Source of the DNA: Limnovirga soli
GTDB lineage: Bacteria; Bacteroidota; Bacteroidia; Chitinophagales; Chitinophagaceae
Direction: 5' to 3'
Assembly: GCF_013106755.1 (NCBI RefSeq)
Contig: NZ_WHPF01000001.1
Coordinates: forward strand, 434,001-498,000
DNA length: 64,000 nt
The position numbers were made by a program, and so were the translations under genes. Of this stretch, positions 7,396 through 16,647 are shown in pieces (positions within the stretch are counted from its first letter, which is position 1; every line of letters starts with the position of its first letter). The notes under the pieces are model-generated. The model did not search any database. It was not told the DNA's origin and saw only the letters and a list, made by a program, of their open reading frames with translations.

Positions 7396-8559
7396 TTAAT
7401 GCAAGCGCTGCTTTATTAATGTGTTAACGGATGTAAGAATGCTCTCTTCAAAAAGATGGTGCTGCATTCGTGGCAAATGGTAATTTTTTGAAAGCGCAAT
7501 ATGAATAGCTTTTAATAGGTCATCATCCTGATTGCAGGTAGCAAACCATCCCTGTTCCTGTAAATTTCTGGCCAAATATTCCTGTTCGGTTTGTCCGGGT
7601 GTTGGTATTAATAAAGCCATTTTATGCAATGCCACCAACTCCATAACAGAAGTATATCCAGAACGGCAAACAACTAATTCACTTTGCAGAATAAGCTGTT
7701 CCAGCGCATCGGTTGCGAGGTGATTATATACTACGCAATTATCTGGAACTTCAATTGTATTTTGTATAGCTGGCAAACCACGCACAATACTACATGGCTC
7801 TTGTATAAAAGGCAAAACTCCCATCACTTTTTCCTCCAGTAATGTTCGTTGTGGTTCGGGACCTGAAAGCAAAAACAGGTATTTAAATTTGTGGCTAATC
7901 TCCGGCTGGTCTTTTTTGAAACGGGAGAGCATACCCATGTATTTTACAGGTATGGCAGGCCTAATGGCTGGATGGGATAATTGGCCTGCAATATTATTGT
8001 TAGCATCTTCAAAATCGGGCACCCAGCAAACGGTAAACCTGTTTATGCAGCGGTAATTAATTTTTTGAATAAATACCTGAATCCATTTTACGGGGGCTAA
8101 AATAGACAGCTGATGCGTAATAAAAACGCAGGGCACCAATTTGCTGTAAAGCCCAAAACGATTATCGGCAATAACTATATCTGGCTGGTAAGTGGTAATA
8201 AACCCTTGCAGCCAGCGCTGTTCCCTGTAAATATTAATCAATATTTTTGGTGCCTGCCATAAAATTTTTAAGGGAAGTAAGCGTTTATCTTTGGTATACT
8301 CGATGTTATAGCCCGGCAAATCAACACATTGTACATCTGGAAATTCTTGTTGCAGCAACGCTTTGGGTGCATTGCCAGCAGCAATAATTACCTCAAACCC
8401 ACTATCCAATAGCAACCGAATGATGGGAATACAACGCGTAGCATGGCCTAAACCCCAATCGAGCGGAGCGATAAGTACTTTTTTACCTGTATTAAATTTT
8501 GTAATCAATGTGCGTTTAAAAAGTTTTGTTATATAAAATTCCTTTAATTTTAAAAACAT
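7396..8559 (-). CDS. Glycosyltransferase, MurG/GT28-like
   Basis: A 387-residue protein with a two-Rossmann GT-B layout. KVLIAPLDWGLGHATRC near residue 28 is the N-terminal glycine/histidine loop seen in MurG-like and monogalactosyldiacylglycerol-synthase-like transferases. The C-terminal half contains VVCRSGYTSVMELV and LLIPTPGQTEQEYLA, the nucleotide-sugar binding region. Enzymes of this group move a sugar from a UDP-sugar to a lipid or polymer acceptor; donor and acceptor cannot be read here. It probably acts at the inner face of the cytoplasmic membrane. The first ATG (8559) lies only 8 bp from the start of the divergent small lipoprotein gene, so a shorter start (for example the TTG about 18 codons in) is possible. 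Confidence 0.8.
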   Translation of the reverse strand: MFLKLKEFYITKLFKRTLITKFNTGKKVLIAPLDWGLGHATRCIPIIRLLLDSGFEVIIAAGNAPKALLQQEFPDVQCVDLPGYNIEYTKDKRLLPLKILWQAPKILINIYREQRWLQGFITTYQPDIVIADNRFGLYSKLVPCVFITHQLSILAPVKWIQVFIQKINYRCINRFTVCWVPDFEDANNNIAGQLSHPAIRPAIPVKYMGMLSRFKKDQPEISHKFKYLFLLSGPEPQRTLLEEKVMGVLPFIQEPCSIVRGLPAIQNTIEVPDNCVVYNHLATDALEQLILQSELVVCRSGYTSVMELVALHKMALLIPTPGQTEQEYLARNLQEQGWFATCNQDDDLLKAIHIALSKNYHLPRMQHHLFEESILTSVNTLIKQRLH

Positions 8560-8567
8560 TTTTTCTA

Positions 8568-8690
8568 ATGCGAAAGATAAACCAAACCATTATTTTATTG
8601 TTATTAGTTTGTGCATTGTGTGCATCCTGTGGAGTAAACAGGCATGCCAGTGATGTAAACGTGGGCAAATGTAAATGCCCTAAATTATAA
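8568..8690 (+). CDS. Small lipoprotein (40 aa), Cys-rich tail
   Basis: A 40-residue open frame: MRKINQT, a hydrophobic run ILLLLVCAL, then CASC with the lipid-acceptor cysteine at residue 21, followed by GVNRHASDVNVGKCKCPKL. The N-terminal basic-hydrophobic-lipobox layout is a complete lipoprotein signal; the mature part is only 20 residues with a CKC motif near its end. Tiny lipoproteins of this shape occur in Bacteroidota, with unknown function. It is divergent from the glycosyltransferase (8 bp between start codons) and 47 bp before the next small gene. The match to a signal peptide is strong; expression is unproven. Confidence 0.65.
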   Translation: MRKINQTIILLLLVCALCASCGVNRHASDVNVGKCKCPKL

Positions 8691-8737
8691 ACAATGCCTT
8701 TTAATAAGTAAATGAGCGATTGAAAATAACATTTGTT

Positions 8738-8986
8738 ATGAGCCATCAAAACAGGGATTTACTAGTACTAACCAAACGGGATTCAATGAATCCCGAAGAG
8801 CTTGAACATGAGGTTGAGCTACTGGTAGACATTTTATTTCATGTTGAAAACCTGGACGCTTTTTGCGTGGCCAATGAGATTATTGACCTTAACAAATACA
8901 AGATTATTCAAAAACCACTCTTTATCAAGCAATTTCTGCGTGAGAAAAATCCAAAGCCTTTTGTATTTATCAATAACAGAAATTAA
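8738..8986 (+). CDS. Small conserved-looking protein of unknown function (82 aa)
   Basis: An 82-residue soluble protein starting MSHQNRDLLVLTKRD; the upstream TTG at 8720 is rejected in favour of ATG 8738. The sequence is acidic in the first half (EELEHEVELLVDILF) and basic in the second (KYKIIQKPLFIKQFLREKNPK), with no signal peptide or membrane segment. I do not recognise the family. A good intrinsic terminator follows immediately, which supports it being a transcribed gene. It may share a transcript with the small lipoprotein upstream. Confidence 0.6.
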   Translation: MSHQNRDLLVLTKRDSMNPEELEHEVELLVDILFHVENLDAFCVANEIIDLNKYKIIQKPLFIKQFLREKNPKPFVFINNRN

Positions 8987-8998
8987 TACCTCATCCAT

Positions 8999-9021
8999 CC
9001 GGCAAATGCCGGCTTTTTTTT
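8999..9021 (+). terminator. Intrinsic terminator after the 82-aa gene
   Basis: CCGGC-AAAT-GCCGG stem-loop (8999-9012) followed by C and eight T residues. It lies 13 bases after the stop codon at 8986. Confidence 0.85.
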
Positions 9022-9103
9022 AAAACCTACCCGTATTTTCTTATTTGCCTTGGCTGTTACTCTATTTTATTCAGCCCAATAGAAGTGATGGAGATGAACG
9101 TAA

Positions 9104-9120
9104 TGCGACGCAAGGATGCT
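9104..9120 (-). repeat. Remnant of a modular element arm
   Basis: TGCGACGCAAGGATGCT matches the inner arm plus the GGATGC tail also found at 19985-19999. No partner arm is evident nearby; it is probably a degraded copy. Confidence 0.5.
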
Positions 9121-9161
9121 GCCATAAAAAACCCTTGCCGGTAACAAAACAGGCCCAACAT

Positions 9162-9203
9162 AAATTAAAAAAGCTGCAACCTAGGCTGCAGCTTTTTTAA
9201 TTT
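9162..9203. terminator. Bidirectional intrinsic terminator between the 82-aa gene and glyA
   Basis: A 17-bp perfect stem (9162-9178 with 9187-9203), core AGCTGCA/TGCAGCT, with A/T tracts on both sides and an 8-base loop. It lies 12 bases past the glyA stop codon, so it mainly serves glyA on the minus strand. Confidence 0.9.
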
Positions 9204-9214
9204 ATCCGGTTATT

Positions 9215-10495
9215 TTAACCCATTTCAGGGTATAATTTAAACTGACTCATAAAATCATTTACCTGCTTTTTTACAGCGCTAATCACATTGGCATCATCGG
9301 CATTCATCAACACATTATCAATCACATTTACCACAAATTGCATATCGCTTTCAACCAATCCACGGGTTGTAATAGCAGGCACGCCAAAACGTATACCGCT
9401 GGTTACAAATGCACTTTTATCATCAAAAGGCACCATATTTTTATTGGCTGTAATATCGGCTGCTACCAACGCCTGTTCCGCTTTTTTACCGCTGATGTTT
9501 TTATTACGCAGGTCAATTAATACCAGGTGGTTATCGGTACCGCCGCTAATAATTTGATATTCTTTTTCTACCAGTGCTTTTGCAAATGCCTGTGCATTTA
9601 ATTGCACCTGTTTGGCGTATGCTGTAAAATCATCGCTTAAAATTTCACCAAATGCCACTGCTTTGGCAGCAATTACGTGTTGCAGCGGACCACCCTGAAT
9701 ACCTGGGAAAACAGCCATATCCAGCACATTGCTCATCATGCGTATATTGCCTTTTACATCTTTCAACCCCCATGGATTTTCAAAATCTTTACGCATCATA
9801 ATAATACCACCACGTGGGCCACGCAAGGTTTTGTGTGTAGTAGAGGTAACAATATGGCAATGATCAAACGGATCGCTAAGTAAACCTTTGGCAATTAAAC
9901 CTGCAGGGTGTGCAATATCTGCCATAACCAAAGCACCCACTTCATCAGCTACTTTTCTTATTCGTGCATAATCCCAGTCGCGGCTATAAGCACTGGCACC
10001 ACAATAAATAAGTTTTGGTTTAATGGTACGTGCCTGGCTTTCCAGCATCTCATAATCTACCAAACCTTCTTCGCGGGTAACACCATAGAAATATGGTTTG
10101 TAGGTTTTGCCGCTATAATTTACAGCCGAGCCATGGGTAAGATGGCCGCCCATGCTAAGGTCTAAACCCAGGGTAGCATCGCCGGGTTGTAATACGGCCA
10201 AAGCTACAGCTGCATTGGCTTGCGCCCCGCTATGCGGTTGCACATTGGCATATTCAATATTAAAAATCTGCTTCAGGCGGTCTATGGCCAATTGTTCGGT
10301 TTGATCCACAATTTCGCAACCGGCATAGTAGCGGCGGCCGGGGTAGCCTTCGGCATATTTATTCGTCATTACATTACCCATGGCCTGCATTACCTGCAAG
10401 CTGGTAAAGTTTTCACTGGCAATTAATTCAATACCGTGGCGCTGGCGTTCCAGCTCCTGGCGAATAAGGTCGAAGACCAACGTATCTCTCTGCAT
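9215..10495 (-). CDS. glyA: Serine hydroxymethyltransferase
   Basis: A 426-residue PLP enzyme that converts serine and tetrahydrofolate to glycine and 5,10-methylene-THF, the main one-carbon source. Diagnostic motifs are [12 protein letters not shown] at the N-terminus, [14 protein letters not shown], the substrate/PLP segment HPAGLIAKG, and [13 protein letters not shown], in which the lysine (about residue 222) binds PLP. The length is as expected for bacterial GlyA. The start at 10495 is followed directly by the conserved N-terminal helix. A TATCTTTG -7 box lies 17 bases upstream and a strong terminator lies downstream, so it is probably monocistronic. Confidence 0.98.
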   Translation of the reverse strand: MQRDTLVFDLIRQELERQRHGIELIASENFTSLQVMQAMGNVMTNKYAEGYPGRRYYAGCEIVDQTEQLAIDRLKQIFNIEYANVQPHSGAQANAAVALAVLQPGDATLGLDLSMGGHLTHGSAVNYSGKTYKPYFYGVTREEGLVDYEMLESQARTIKPKLIYCGASAYSRDWDYARIRKVADEVGALVMADIAHPAGLIAKGLLSDPFDHCHIVTSTTHKTLRGPRGGIIMMRKDFENPWGLKDVKGNIRMMSNVLDMAVFPGIQGGPLQHVIAAKAVAFGEILSDDFTAYAKQVQLNAQAFAKALVEKEYQIISGGTDNHLVLIDLRNKNISGKKAEQALVAADITANKNMVPFDDKSAFVTSGIRFGVPAITTRGLVESDMQFVVNVIDNVLMNADDANVISAVKKQVNDFMSQFKLYPEMG

Positions 10496-10512
10496 GAACT
10501 AAAAATTTTGCG

Positions 10513-10520
10513 CAAAGATA
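10513..10520 (-). promoter_or_regulatory. Predicted -7 box (TATCTTTG) of glyA
   Basis: Matches TAnnTTTG on the reverse strand, 17 bases upstream of the glyA ATG. No convincing -33 element. Confidence 0.45.
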
Positions 10521-10628
10521 AGTGCTGTATATTAAATGCTGCTTTTTGCATACACAACATAAGCACATTTGGAAAGGGGGGAGTGAAAATTTGTGGGGAC
10601 CGGCTATGGTAACAGCAGGCAACAGTAC

Positions 10629-10839
10629 TTGTGTCACTCACTTGTACGGTTAGATACTTTGGGCTGCTTACCAATACCGGAAGAGACAACTGCTACAGTT
10701 TGCATTTTAGTATGGACGCCCAATATTTTTGCCTACATAATAACAGTATTTAAAAAAGTGAATGCCTTCAAATAAATAAACTGTTTTATGCCGAATAGCA
10801 TTACAGGCGTAAAAGTGAGTGACACAACTGCTGCCGGGC
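10629..10839. repeat. Modular miniature element, both arms GTGTCACTCAC type
   Basis: Left arm TTGTGTCACTCACTTGTACG (10629) is followed by the conserved GGTTAGATACTTTGGGCTGC. The inverted right arm AGTGAGTGACACAAC ends at 10828, followed by the outer motif GCCGGGC (10833-10839). It occupies most of the 437-bp gap between glyA and the acyl-CoA synthetase; apart from the glyA promoter I see nothing else there. Confidence 0.75.
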
Positions 10840-10932
10840 ATTGTACTATTGCCAGCATCATAAAATATCAGCAGTTATATTGCCCGTACAGCTTTATAAA
10901 TAAACGGCCTTATACTAATGCAGAAGTGTTTA

Positions 10933-12720
10933 TCAGGCATAAATACGCTCAATGGCATCTTTATATTTCTCCATAATTATTTTGCGCTTAAGGCTCATTT
11001 TGGGTGTCATTTCTCCACTTTCAATACTCCATTCGCGGGGTAGCAATTCGAATTTTTTTATTTGCTCTACATGATTTATTTGCTGGTTCATTTCTTCTAC
11101 AATGTGTTTGTATTTCTCCAGCACTTTGGGATGATGTATCAATTCTTCATTGCTCAATTCATCCATATGGTGGTGGTGCATCCATGCTTTTAAATTGGAA
11201 AAAGAGGGCACAATAAGTGCACCAACAAATTTACGTTCGGGACCAACCACTATTACCTGCTCAATAAAAGAACTGGCTTTTAACCTGTTTTCTATTGGTT
11301 GCGGCGCCACATATTTGCCACCACTGGTTTTAAACAATTCTTTTTTACGATCGGTTATTTTAAGAAAGCGATCGTTTACCCAGGTACCAATATCGCCAGT
11401 ATGCAACCATCCGTTGATGATGGTTTCTGCAGTAAGATCGGGGCGTTTGTAGTAGCCTTTCATCACACTGGTGCCGCGCACACATATTTCTCCATCGGCC
11501 TCCAGTTTTATTTCCACGCCTTCAATAGTGGGGCCAACAGTACCTAAAACATTGCCACCTGGTTCCATACGGTTTAAACATATTACAGGGCTGTTTTCGG
11601 TAGGGCCATAGCCTTCAAATACGGGAATACCTGCACCATTAAAAGTGCGTAATAGTTTTTCCTGACAGGCAGCACCTCCGGTAACTACAGCCTTTATATT
11701 ACCTCCCAATGCTTCGCGCCATTTAGTAAAAATTATTTTATTGGCCAGAGCCAGTTGCATAGTGTAGAATGCACCTCCACTTTTTACCGTATCGTACCGC
11801 TGTGCCAAACCAACGGCCCAAAAGAAGAGTTTACGTTTTATGCCTTCCAGCTCCATGCCTTTGGCCATTATTTTCTCGTATACTTTTTCCAATAAGCGTG
11901 GCACGGTGGTAAATACATCCGGTTTAATTTCTTTCAAATTATCGCCAATGGTTTCTAAGCTTTCGGCAAAATAAATCTGCACACCCACGGTCATAAACAG
12001 GTATACCACATTCTTTTCAAAAATATGATTGAGTGGTAAAAAGCTTAGGCTCTTATAATCGGGCCTGTCGTTAAATGGAAAGCTTTTAATAGTACCCTGA
12101 ATATTGGTACAAATATTTTTGTGTGTTAACATTACACCCTTTGGTGTGCCAGTAGTGCCCGATGTATAAATGATGGTAGCCAAATGAGTTTCACTGATAT
12201 TGGCTTTAATTTCTGCCAACTCGGCTATTTTGGTGGGGCTGGCCATATCCAGCACATCTGTCCAATGGTCTACACCTTCCAGTTTATCAAAGGAATATAT
12301 ATTTTTAAGAGAAGTAACAAAGCCACTAATGCTTTTTACTTTGTCGTATAATTCGCGGTTGCTTACAAAAATATATTTTACCTGAGCATCGCTTAGAATA
12401 AACTGTAATTCATTTGGGTTAGTAGTAGGATAAATAGGCACCAAAACAGCCCCGGTTTGTTGTACGGCAAAATCTGTTAACAGCCATTCAGGTCTGTTAT
12501 TACTGATGATGGCAATTTTATCGCAGCCTTCATCTGTGCCTTCATTAGCACCTACACCCAGTTGTAAAAGTCCGGCACTAAATTTATTGGCGGTTGCTTT
12601 TACTTCGGTAGTGCTGTATTTTCTCCATTGCCCGCCTTCTTTGGCAGCAAACATGGTTTTTTCTCCAAATGCTTGAACCTGATATTCTATACAGTCAAAC
12701 AGTCGTGTAGGCTTATTCAT
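10933..12720 (-). CDS. Long-chain acyl-CoA synthetase (AMP-forming)
   Basis: A 595-residue ANL-superfamily enzyme. The phosphate-binding loop is TIIYTSGTTGTPKGVMLTH, followed by the A5-like motif GYGPTENSP, the Walker-like segment WLHTGDIG and the hinge ITDRKKELFKTSGGKYVAP. It activates fatty acids to acyl-CoA via an acyl-AMP. The long-chain type is indicated by its length and the LFFWAVGLAQRYD segment in the middle, common in FadD15-like enzymes. The start is ATG 12720; an in-frame TTG at 12756 lies inside a -7 box (TATATTTG). It is probably peripheral to the membrane. Together with the dehydrogenase at 2450 it points to active fatty-acid metabolism, though the genes are not linked. Confidence 0.92.
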   Translation of the reverse strand: MNKPTRLFDCIEYQVQAFGEKTMFAAKEGGQWRKYSTTEVKATANKFSAGLLQLGVGANEGTDEGCDKIAIISNNRPEWLLTDFAVQQTGAVLVPIYPTTNPNELQFILSDAQVKYIFVSNRELYDKVKSISGFVTSLKNIYSFDKLEGVDHWTDVLDMASPTKIAELAEIKANISETHLATIIYTSGTTGTPKGVMLTHKNICTNIQGTIKSFPFNDRPDYKSLSFLPLNHIFEKNVVYLFMTVGVQIYFAESLETIGDNLKEIKPDVFTTVPRLLEKVYEKIMAKGMELEGIKRKLFFWAVGLAQRYDTVKSGGAFYTMQLALANKIIFTKWREALGGNIKAVVTGGAACQEKLLRTFNGAGIPVFEGYGPTENSPVICLNRMEPGGNVLGTVGPTIEGVEIKLEADGEICVRGTSVMKGYYKRPDLTAETIINGWLHTGDIGTWVNDRFLKITDRKKELFKTSGGKYVAPQPIENRLKASSFIEQVIVVGPERKFVGALIVPSFSNLKAWMHHHHMDELSNEELIHHPKVLEKYKHIVEEMNQQINHVEQIKKFELLPREWSIESGEMTPKMSLKRKIIMEKYKDAIERIYA

Positions 12721-12753
12721 AATATGCAATCGTTGGGGTGAACTATCAATAAA

Positions 12754-12761
12754 CAAATATA
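12754..12761 (-). promoter_or_regulatory. Predicted -7 box (TATATTTG) of the acyl-CoA synthetase
   Basis: Full match to TAnnTTTG on the reverse strand, 33 bases upstream of ATG 12720 and overlapping an in-frame TTG, which excludes that TTG as the start. Confidence 0.45.
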
Positions 12762-12779
12762 ACAGGAAAAGAAAGATGG

Positions 12780-13067
12780 TTATTCTGCCGTTTCATTTTT
12801 TACTTCTGGTGTAACAGTATTATTTGGCAAAGATTTATGCCCGGTATAGGCATCAATAAATTTAAACACCATACCCAGGCCCCAACCCAACATAATCCAT
12901 AAAGGCCAGGGAGAGGATTGCGCTTCCTTATTATCACCTTCGGCAAACCACCAAATTATCCATAAAAGCAGATTTACAATGGCATACGCTATCAGGTATT
13001 TCTTAAAATCTGCCTTTTTTATGGCTGCAGATATTGCTTTTTCGGCGTTGGCAATTTCTTTGTTCAT
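12780..13067 (-). CDS. 2TM domain-containing membrane protein
   Basis: A 95-residue protein with two transmembrane segments, KYLIAYAIVNLLLWIIWWF and WPLWIMLGWGLGMVFKFID, separated by a short hydrophilic loop. The N-terminal amphipathic helix (NAEKAISAAIKKADFKK), the Asn in IVNLLLW and the GWGLGM motif match the 2TM domain family, which is often fused to or found near LytTR and other signalling proteins in Bacteroidota. Its function is unknown. ATG 13067 is preferred to the TTG at 13100. It is upstream of the acyl-CoA synthetase on the same strand, 19 bp from the synthetase's predicted promoter. Confidence 0.75.
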   Translation of the reverse strand: MNKEIANAEKAISAAIKKADFKKYLIAYAIVNLLLWIIWWFAEGDNKEAQSSPWPLWIMLGWGLGMVFKFIDAYTGHKSLPNNTVTPEVKNETAE

Positions 13068-13383
13068 GCAATAACTTTTGGATTTGTAATTTACAAGCAA
13101 ATGATGAAATAAGCCGCGTTTTTACCGTTTACACCAGGTTTCTATTAATTCAGTTCAGCCAGAATGTGCTAATGATAGACAAATATGCTAGGTATAATTA
13201 ATAAAACAACCCTGTTTACCTGTATTGGCAGCAGTAGCTATGCTATAATAGGCAGCTTGCAACGGGTACACAATAAACATTAATCATTTTTAATGTTATT
13301 ATATACTGCAATTATGTCATTTTACCATTCTTTGTATAATTATTGACTTTCTTTATACTTTATTTTTTACAGAAACCGGATAT
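13068..13383. other. Intergenic region, no gene seen
   Basis: 316 bp between divergent genes. It must hold both promoters, but I find no exact TAnnTTTG box. A 32-codon ATG frame at 13187 has no coding character. No repeat arm is present. Confidence 0.4.
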
Positions 13384-15189
13384 ATGAAAATACTCTTACA
13401 TTATTTGCAACCTTACAGATGGTTGGTAGTACTTGCTTTATTGCTGGCAGCTATTAACCAGTCATTTTCAATGCTTGACCCCTATTTTTTTGGGAAACTA
13501 TTTGATGAATATATTACCCACCCACACGAGTACGGCCATTTTGATAACAATAAACAATTTATAAAAATTGCCGATCGCAGCGAGCATGAGTATATTACCG
13601 GCGTACTGTGGTATTTATTGATGCTGATAGGTGTAGCCATGGTATCCCGTATTGCCAAAGCATTTCAGGATTATTTCAGCAATGTAATTGTGCAAAAATT
13701 TGGTGCAAAAATTTTTACTGATGGCCTTAGGCATTCAATGAAATTGCCCTATCAGGATTTTGAAGACCAACGCAGTGGCGAAACACTTTCTATTTTAACC
13801 AAAGTGCGCAGTGATACAGAACGTTTTATTATTTCCTTTATCAATGTGCTGTTTGGCATTATTGTAGGTGTTGTGTTTATTACGGTATATTCATTTAACC
13901 TGCATTGGAGTATTATGCCCATTTATGTGGCAGGCATAGTTTTTTTAAGTGTATTAACCAGTTTACTTAGTAAGAAAATAAAAATAATTCAAAAGAATAT
14001 TGTAAAAGAAACAACTGCATTGGCTGGTTCTACTACAGAATCTCTGCGTAATATAGAACTGGTAAAAAGCCTGGGGTTAACTACTCAGGAAATTGATCGC
14101 CTTAATAAAAACACTTACAAAATATTGGGCCTTGAATTGCGTAAGGTAAAAAGTCTTAGAACATTAAGTTTTATTCAGGGCACATTTGTAAATTTTTTAC
14201 GGCAGGTAATTATGTTCACCTTATTGTGGCTGGTATTTAGTGGTGAGTTAACCGCAGGTGAAGTAATGACACTTACATTCTACTCCTTCTTTATTTTTGG
14301 TCCATTGCAGGAAATAGGCAATATCATACTCGCCTACCGCGAAGCAGAAGCTTCCTTAAATAATTTCCATAACCTAATGCAACGCACAGTAGAACCAAAA
14401 CCTACTGCTCCACATAAAGTAGGCAATATAGAAACACTCGATTTTTCCAATGTATCATTTAAACACCAAACTGCGCATTTTAAAGCATTAGACAATATTA
14501 ATTTTTCTATACAACGCGGCGAAACCATTGCTTTTGTTGGCCCTTCTGGTTCGGGTAAAAGCACATTGGTTAAGTTGTTGGTAGGTTTGTACCGCCAGCA
14601 AACCGGCACCATTAAATACAATAATATCGATTGCGAGGAAATAGATTTTGACGAGTTGCGCAGCCAGATTGGCTTTGTAACACAAGACACACAGTTATTC
14701 GCCGGCACCATTAAAGAAAACCTCACATTTGTAAGCCCCAATGCCTCAGAAGAAGACCTTACCGATGCATTGCATAAAGCCAGTTGCGAAGGGCTGTTAT
14801 CCCGTGCCGAAAAAGGCATAGAAACAGTTATTGGCGAAGGCGGACTAAAACTAAGTGGTGGCGAAAAACAACGCATCAGCATTGCCCGCAGTTTATTAAG
14901 ACATCCCAGATTGCTTATTTTCGATGAAGCCACCTCTGCACTCGATTCTATTACTGAAGAAGAAATTACCAGCACCATCAAAAATATATCAGCTCAAAGG
15001 GAACAAATTACCGTTTTAATTGCACACAGGCTTAGTACCATTATGCATGCCGATACCATTTATGTTTTAGAAAAAGGCCAGGTAATAGAAACCGGTTCGC
15101 ATCAGGAATTACTGGCCGAAAAAGGTTTGTATTATGCCATGTGGCGCCAGCAAATAGGCGAACGTAAATTTGCCACTGCTGTTGTATAA
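13384..15189 (+). CDS. ABC exporter, fused permease and ATPase (MsbA-like)
   Basis: A 601-residue half-transporter: an N-terminal transmembrane domain (about residues 1-320, six hydrophobic segments) fused to an ABC ATPase. The ATPase shows Walker A GPSGSGKST near residue 387, the Q-loop in FVTQDTQLFAGTI, the signature LSGGEKQR near residue 490, Walker B LLIFDEATSALD near residue 510 and the H-loop AHRLST near residue 546. This is the type I exporter layout of MsbA/LmrA-like proteins, which work as dimers in the inner membrane. The substrate is unknown; lipids, peptides and drugs are all exported by this family. It stands alone, with PhoH downstream after a repeat-bearing gap. Confidence 0.93.
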   Translation: MKILLHYLQPYRWLVVLALLLAAINQSFSMLDPYFFGKLFDEYITHPHEYGHFDNNKQFIKIADRSEHEYITGVLWYLLMLIGVAMVSRIAKAFQDYFSNVIVQKFGAKIFTDGLRHSMKLPYQDFEDQRSGETLSILTKVRSDTERFIISFINVLFGIIVGVVFITVYSFNLHWSIMPIYVAGIVFLSVLTSLLSKKIKIIQKNIVKETTALAGSTTESLRNIELVKSLGLTTQEIDRLNKNTYKILGLELRKVKSLRTLSFIQGTFVNFLRQVIMFTLLWLVFSGELTAGEVMTLTFYSFFIFGPLQEIGNIILAYREAEASLNNFHNLMQRTVEPKPTAPHKVGNIETLDFSNVSFKHQTAHFKALDNINFSIQRGETIAFVGPSGSGKSTLVKLLVGLYRQQTGTIKYNNIDCEEIDFDELRSQIGFVTQDTQLFAGTIKENLTFVSPNASEEDLTDALHKASCEGLLSRAEKGIETVIGEGGLKLSGGEKQRISIARSLLRHPRLLIFDEATSALDSITEEEITSTIKNISAQREQITVLIAHRLSTIMHADTIYVLEKGQVIETGSHQELLAEKGLYYAMWRQQIGERKFATAVV

Positions 15190-15249
15190 GCTTTAATGGT
15201 TAACGTTAATACATAGTGCTTACTGCTACATAAATAACAGTAAATTAAT

Positions 15250-15324
15250 GGCGTTCCCTTCGGGCCGGGCTTTACGCTGCAAGTCCTCGCTGCGCTGCGG
15301 GTTTTCCGCTGCAATCCCTAACGC
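15250..15324. repeat. GC-rich dispersed repeat (copy 1)
   Basis: A 75-bp GC-rich block, starting GGCGTTCCCTTCGGGCCGGG and ending CTGCAATCCCTAACGC, with several internal CGCTGC words. It is far richer in GC than its surroundings. An inverted copy lies at 25595-25680. Similar blocks are, from memory, widespread between genes in Chitinophagaceae and Sphingobacteriaceae. Confidence 0.7.
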
Positions 15325-15475
15325 GGTAAGCGGCAGTTGGCATTGTGCTACATGGTAAAAATATATCCACACATTGTTAATAATAAACATGCTGCCCCGC
15401 CCATTTAAAAATTAAATTGTGAGTAGTTAAACGTGCGTAAAAAATAACCATATTATTCACCTAAAAAGAAAAGCA

Positions 15476-16459
15476 TTGACTGAAACAATTATTAACCTCG
15501 ACTCTGTTAACCCAATAGAATTTTTTGGGGTAAATAACAGAAAACTCGACTTGCTGAAGAAGCGATTTCCTTTGCTTAAAATTTTATCCCGCGGCACACA
15601 AATAAAAATAAGTGGTGCCCCGGAACATATTGAAAACGCCCGTGAAAAAATTGAACTCATCATTCAATACATGGAGCGTAACGGAGACTTAAGTGCTAAT
15701 TATTTTGAACAGATTTTAGGTGGTGACGATGCAGAAACAATCGACAATTTTGTAGAGCGCAATCCCAATGATGTATTGGTTTTTGGCCCTAATGGCAAAA
15801 CCGTAAGGGCAAGAACGGCCAACCAAAAAAGAATGGTAGGCGCCAGCGATAAAAACGATATCGTTTTTGCTATTGGCCCCGCCGGTACTGGTAAAACCTA
15901 TACCGCTGTAGCATTGGCAGTTCGTGCTTTAAAAAACAAGCTGGTTAAAAAAATAATTTTAACCCGGCCGGCAGTAGAAGCTGGCGAAAACCTTGGTTTT
16001 TTACCGGGCGACTTAAAAGAAAAAATAGACCCCTACCTGCGGCCATTATACGATGCTTTGGATGATATGATACCTGCAGATAAACTGGGCTATTATATGA
16101 GTACCCGCACTATTGAAATTGCGCCATTGGCCTATATGCGTGGCCGCACACTGGATAATGCGTTTATTATTTTAGACGAGGCACAAAACACCAACGACCT
16201 GCAGTTAAAAATGTTTTTAACACGTATTGGTGCCAATGCAAAAGCTATTATCACCGGCGACCCTACGCAGATAGATTTACCCAAAAACCAGCGTAGTGGT
16301 TTGGATAAAGCCATTCGTATTTTACAAAATATTGATGGCATTGCGCATATAGAATTAGACGAGGAAGATGTGGTGCGTCATAAACTGGTAAAAGCCATTA
16401 TTAAAGCTTACGAAAGGGAAAAAGAAAAAGAAAGCCCCCAATCGTATCACCAGCATTAG
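15476..16459 (+). CDS. PhoH family protein (RNA-associated ATPase)
   Basis: A 327-residue PhoH-like protein. An N-terminal KH-like region ([20 protein letters not shown], about residues 44-63) precedes the ATPase domain with Walker [12 protein letters not shown] (about residues 133-143) and Walker [11 protein letters not shown], then [10 protein letters not shown]. PhoH proteins are cytoplasmic ATPases linked to RNA metabolism and, in some species, the phosphate or stress response. Translation seems to begin at TTG 15476, directly after a purine-rich AAAAAGAAAAG stretch. No ATG occurs before the conserved PIEFFGVNN segment, so a TTG start is likely. A strong terminator follows. Confidence 0.9.
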   Translation: MTETIINLDSVNPIEFFGVNNRKLDLLKKRFPLLKILSRGTQIKISGAPEHIENAREKIELIIQYMERNGDLSANYFEQILGGDDAETIDNFVERNPNDVLVFGPNGKTVRARTANQKRMVGASDKNDIVFAIGPAGTGKTYTAVALAVRALKNKLVKKIILTRPAVEAGENLGFLPGDLKEKIDPYLRPLYDALDDMIPADKLGYYMSTRTIEIAPLAYMRGRTLDNAFIILDEAQNTNDLQLKMFLTRIGANAKAIITGDPTQIDLPKNQRSGLDKAIRILQNIDGIAHIELDEEDVVRHKLVKAIIKAYEREKEKESPQSYHQH

Positions 16460-16470
16460 TATTTAATTTT

Positions 16471-16507
16471 AAAAAATAAGGCAGCTTAACAGTTGCCTTA
16501 TTTTTTT
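16471..16507 (+). terminator. Intrinsic terminator of the PhoH gene
   Basis: AAAAAATAAGGCA (16471-16483) pairs perfectly with TGCCTTATTTTTT (16494-16506), 10-base loop, ending in seven T residues. Confidence 0.9.
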
Positions 16508-16534
16508 CTGGTATTTAACTGCTGATAAAACATT

Positions 16535-16566
16535 CTACCGTACAAGTGTGCGACGCAAGTAAAGCC
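16535..16566 (-). repeat. Modular element, single GCGTCGCAC arm
   Basis: CTACCGTACAAG (16535) runs into GTGTGCGACGCAAGTAAAGC, ending near 16566. The arm is squeezed between two terminators of convergent genes. A weak outer motif, GCCTGGCTACAAATAA, follows at 16586. Confidence 0.7.
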
Positions 16567-16599
16567 AAATAGCAATTGGTATTTTGCCTGGCTACAAAT

Positions 16600-16631
16600 A
16601 AAAAAGCCCGTAATTATAACGGGCTTTTTTT
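16600..16631 (-). terminator. Intrinsic terminator of sucB
   Basis: AAAAAAGCCCG (16600-16610) pairs with CGGGCTTTTTT (16620-16630). Located 17 bases past the sucB stop on the minus strand, with T tracts on both sides. Confidence 0.88.
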
Positions 16632-16647
16632 ATGCATAGTTTTTTAT

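Noticed and set aside
14334-14981. 215-codon minus-strand frame inside the ABC exporter gene
   Set aside because: Opposite to the highly conserved ATPase domain, Ser/Leu-rich translation, no start signal.
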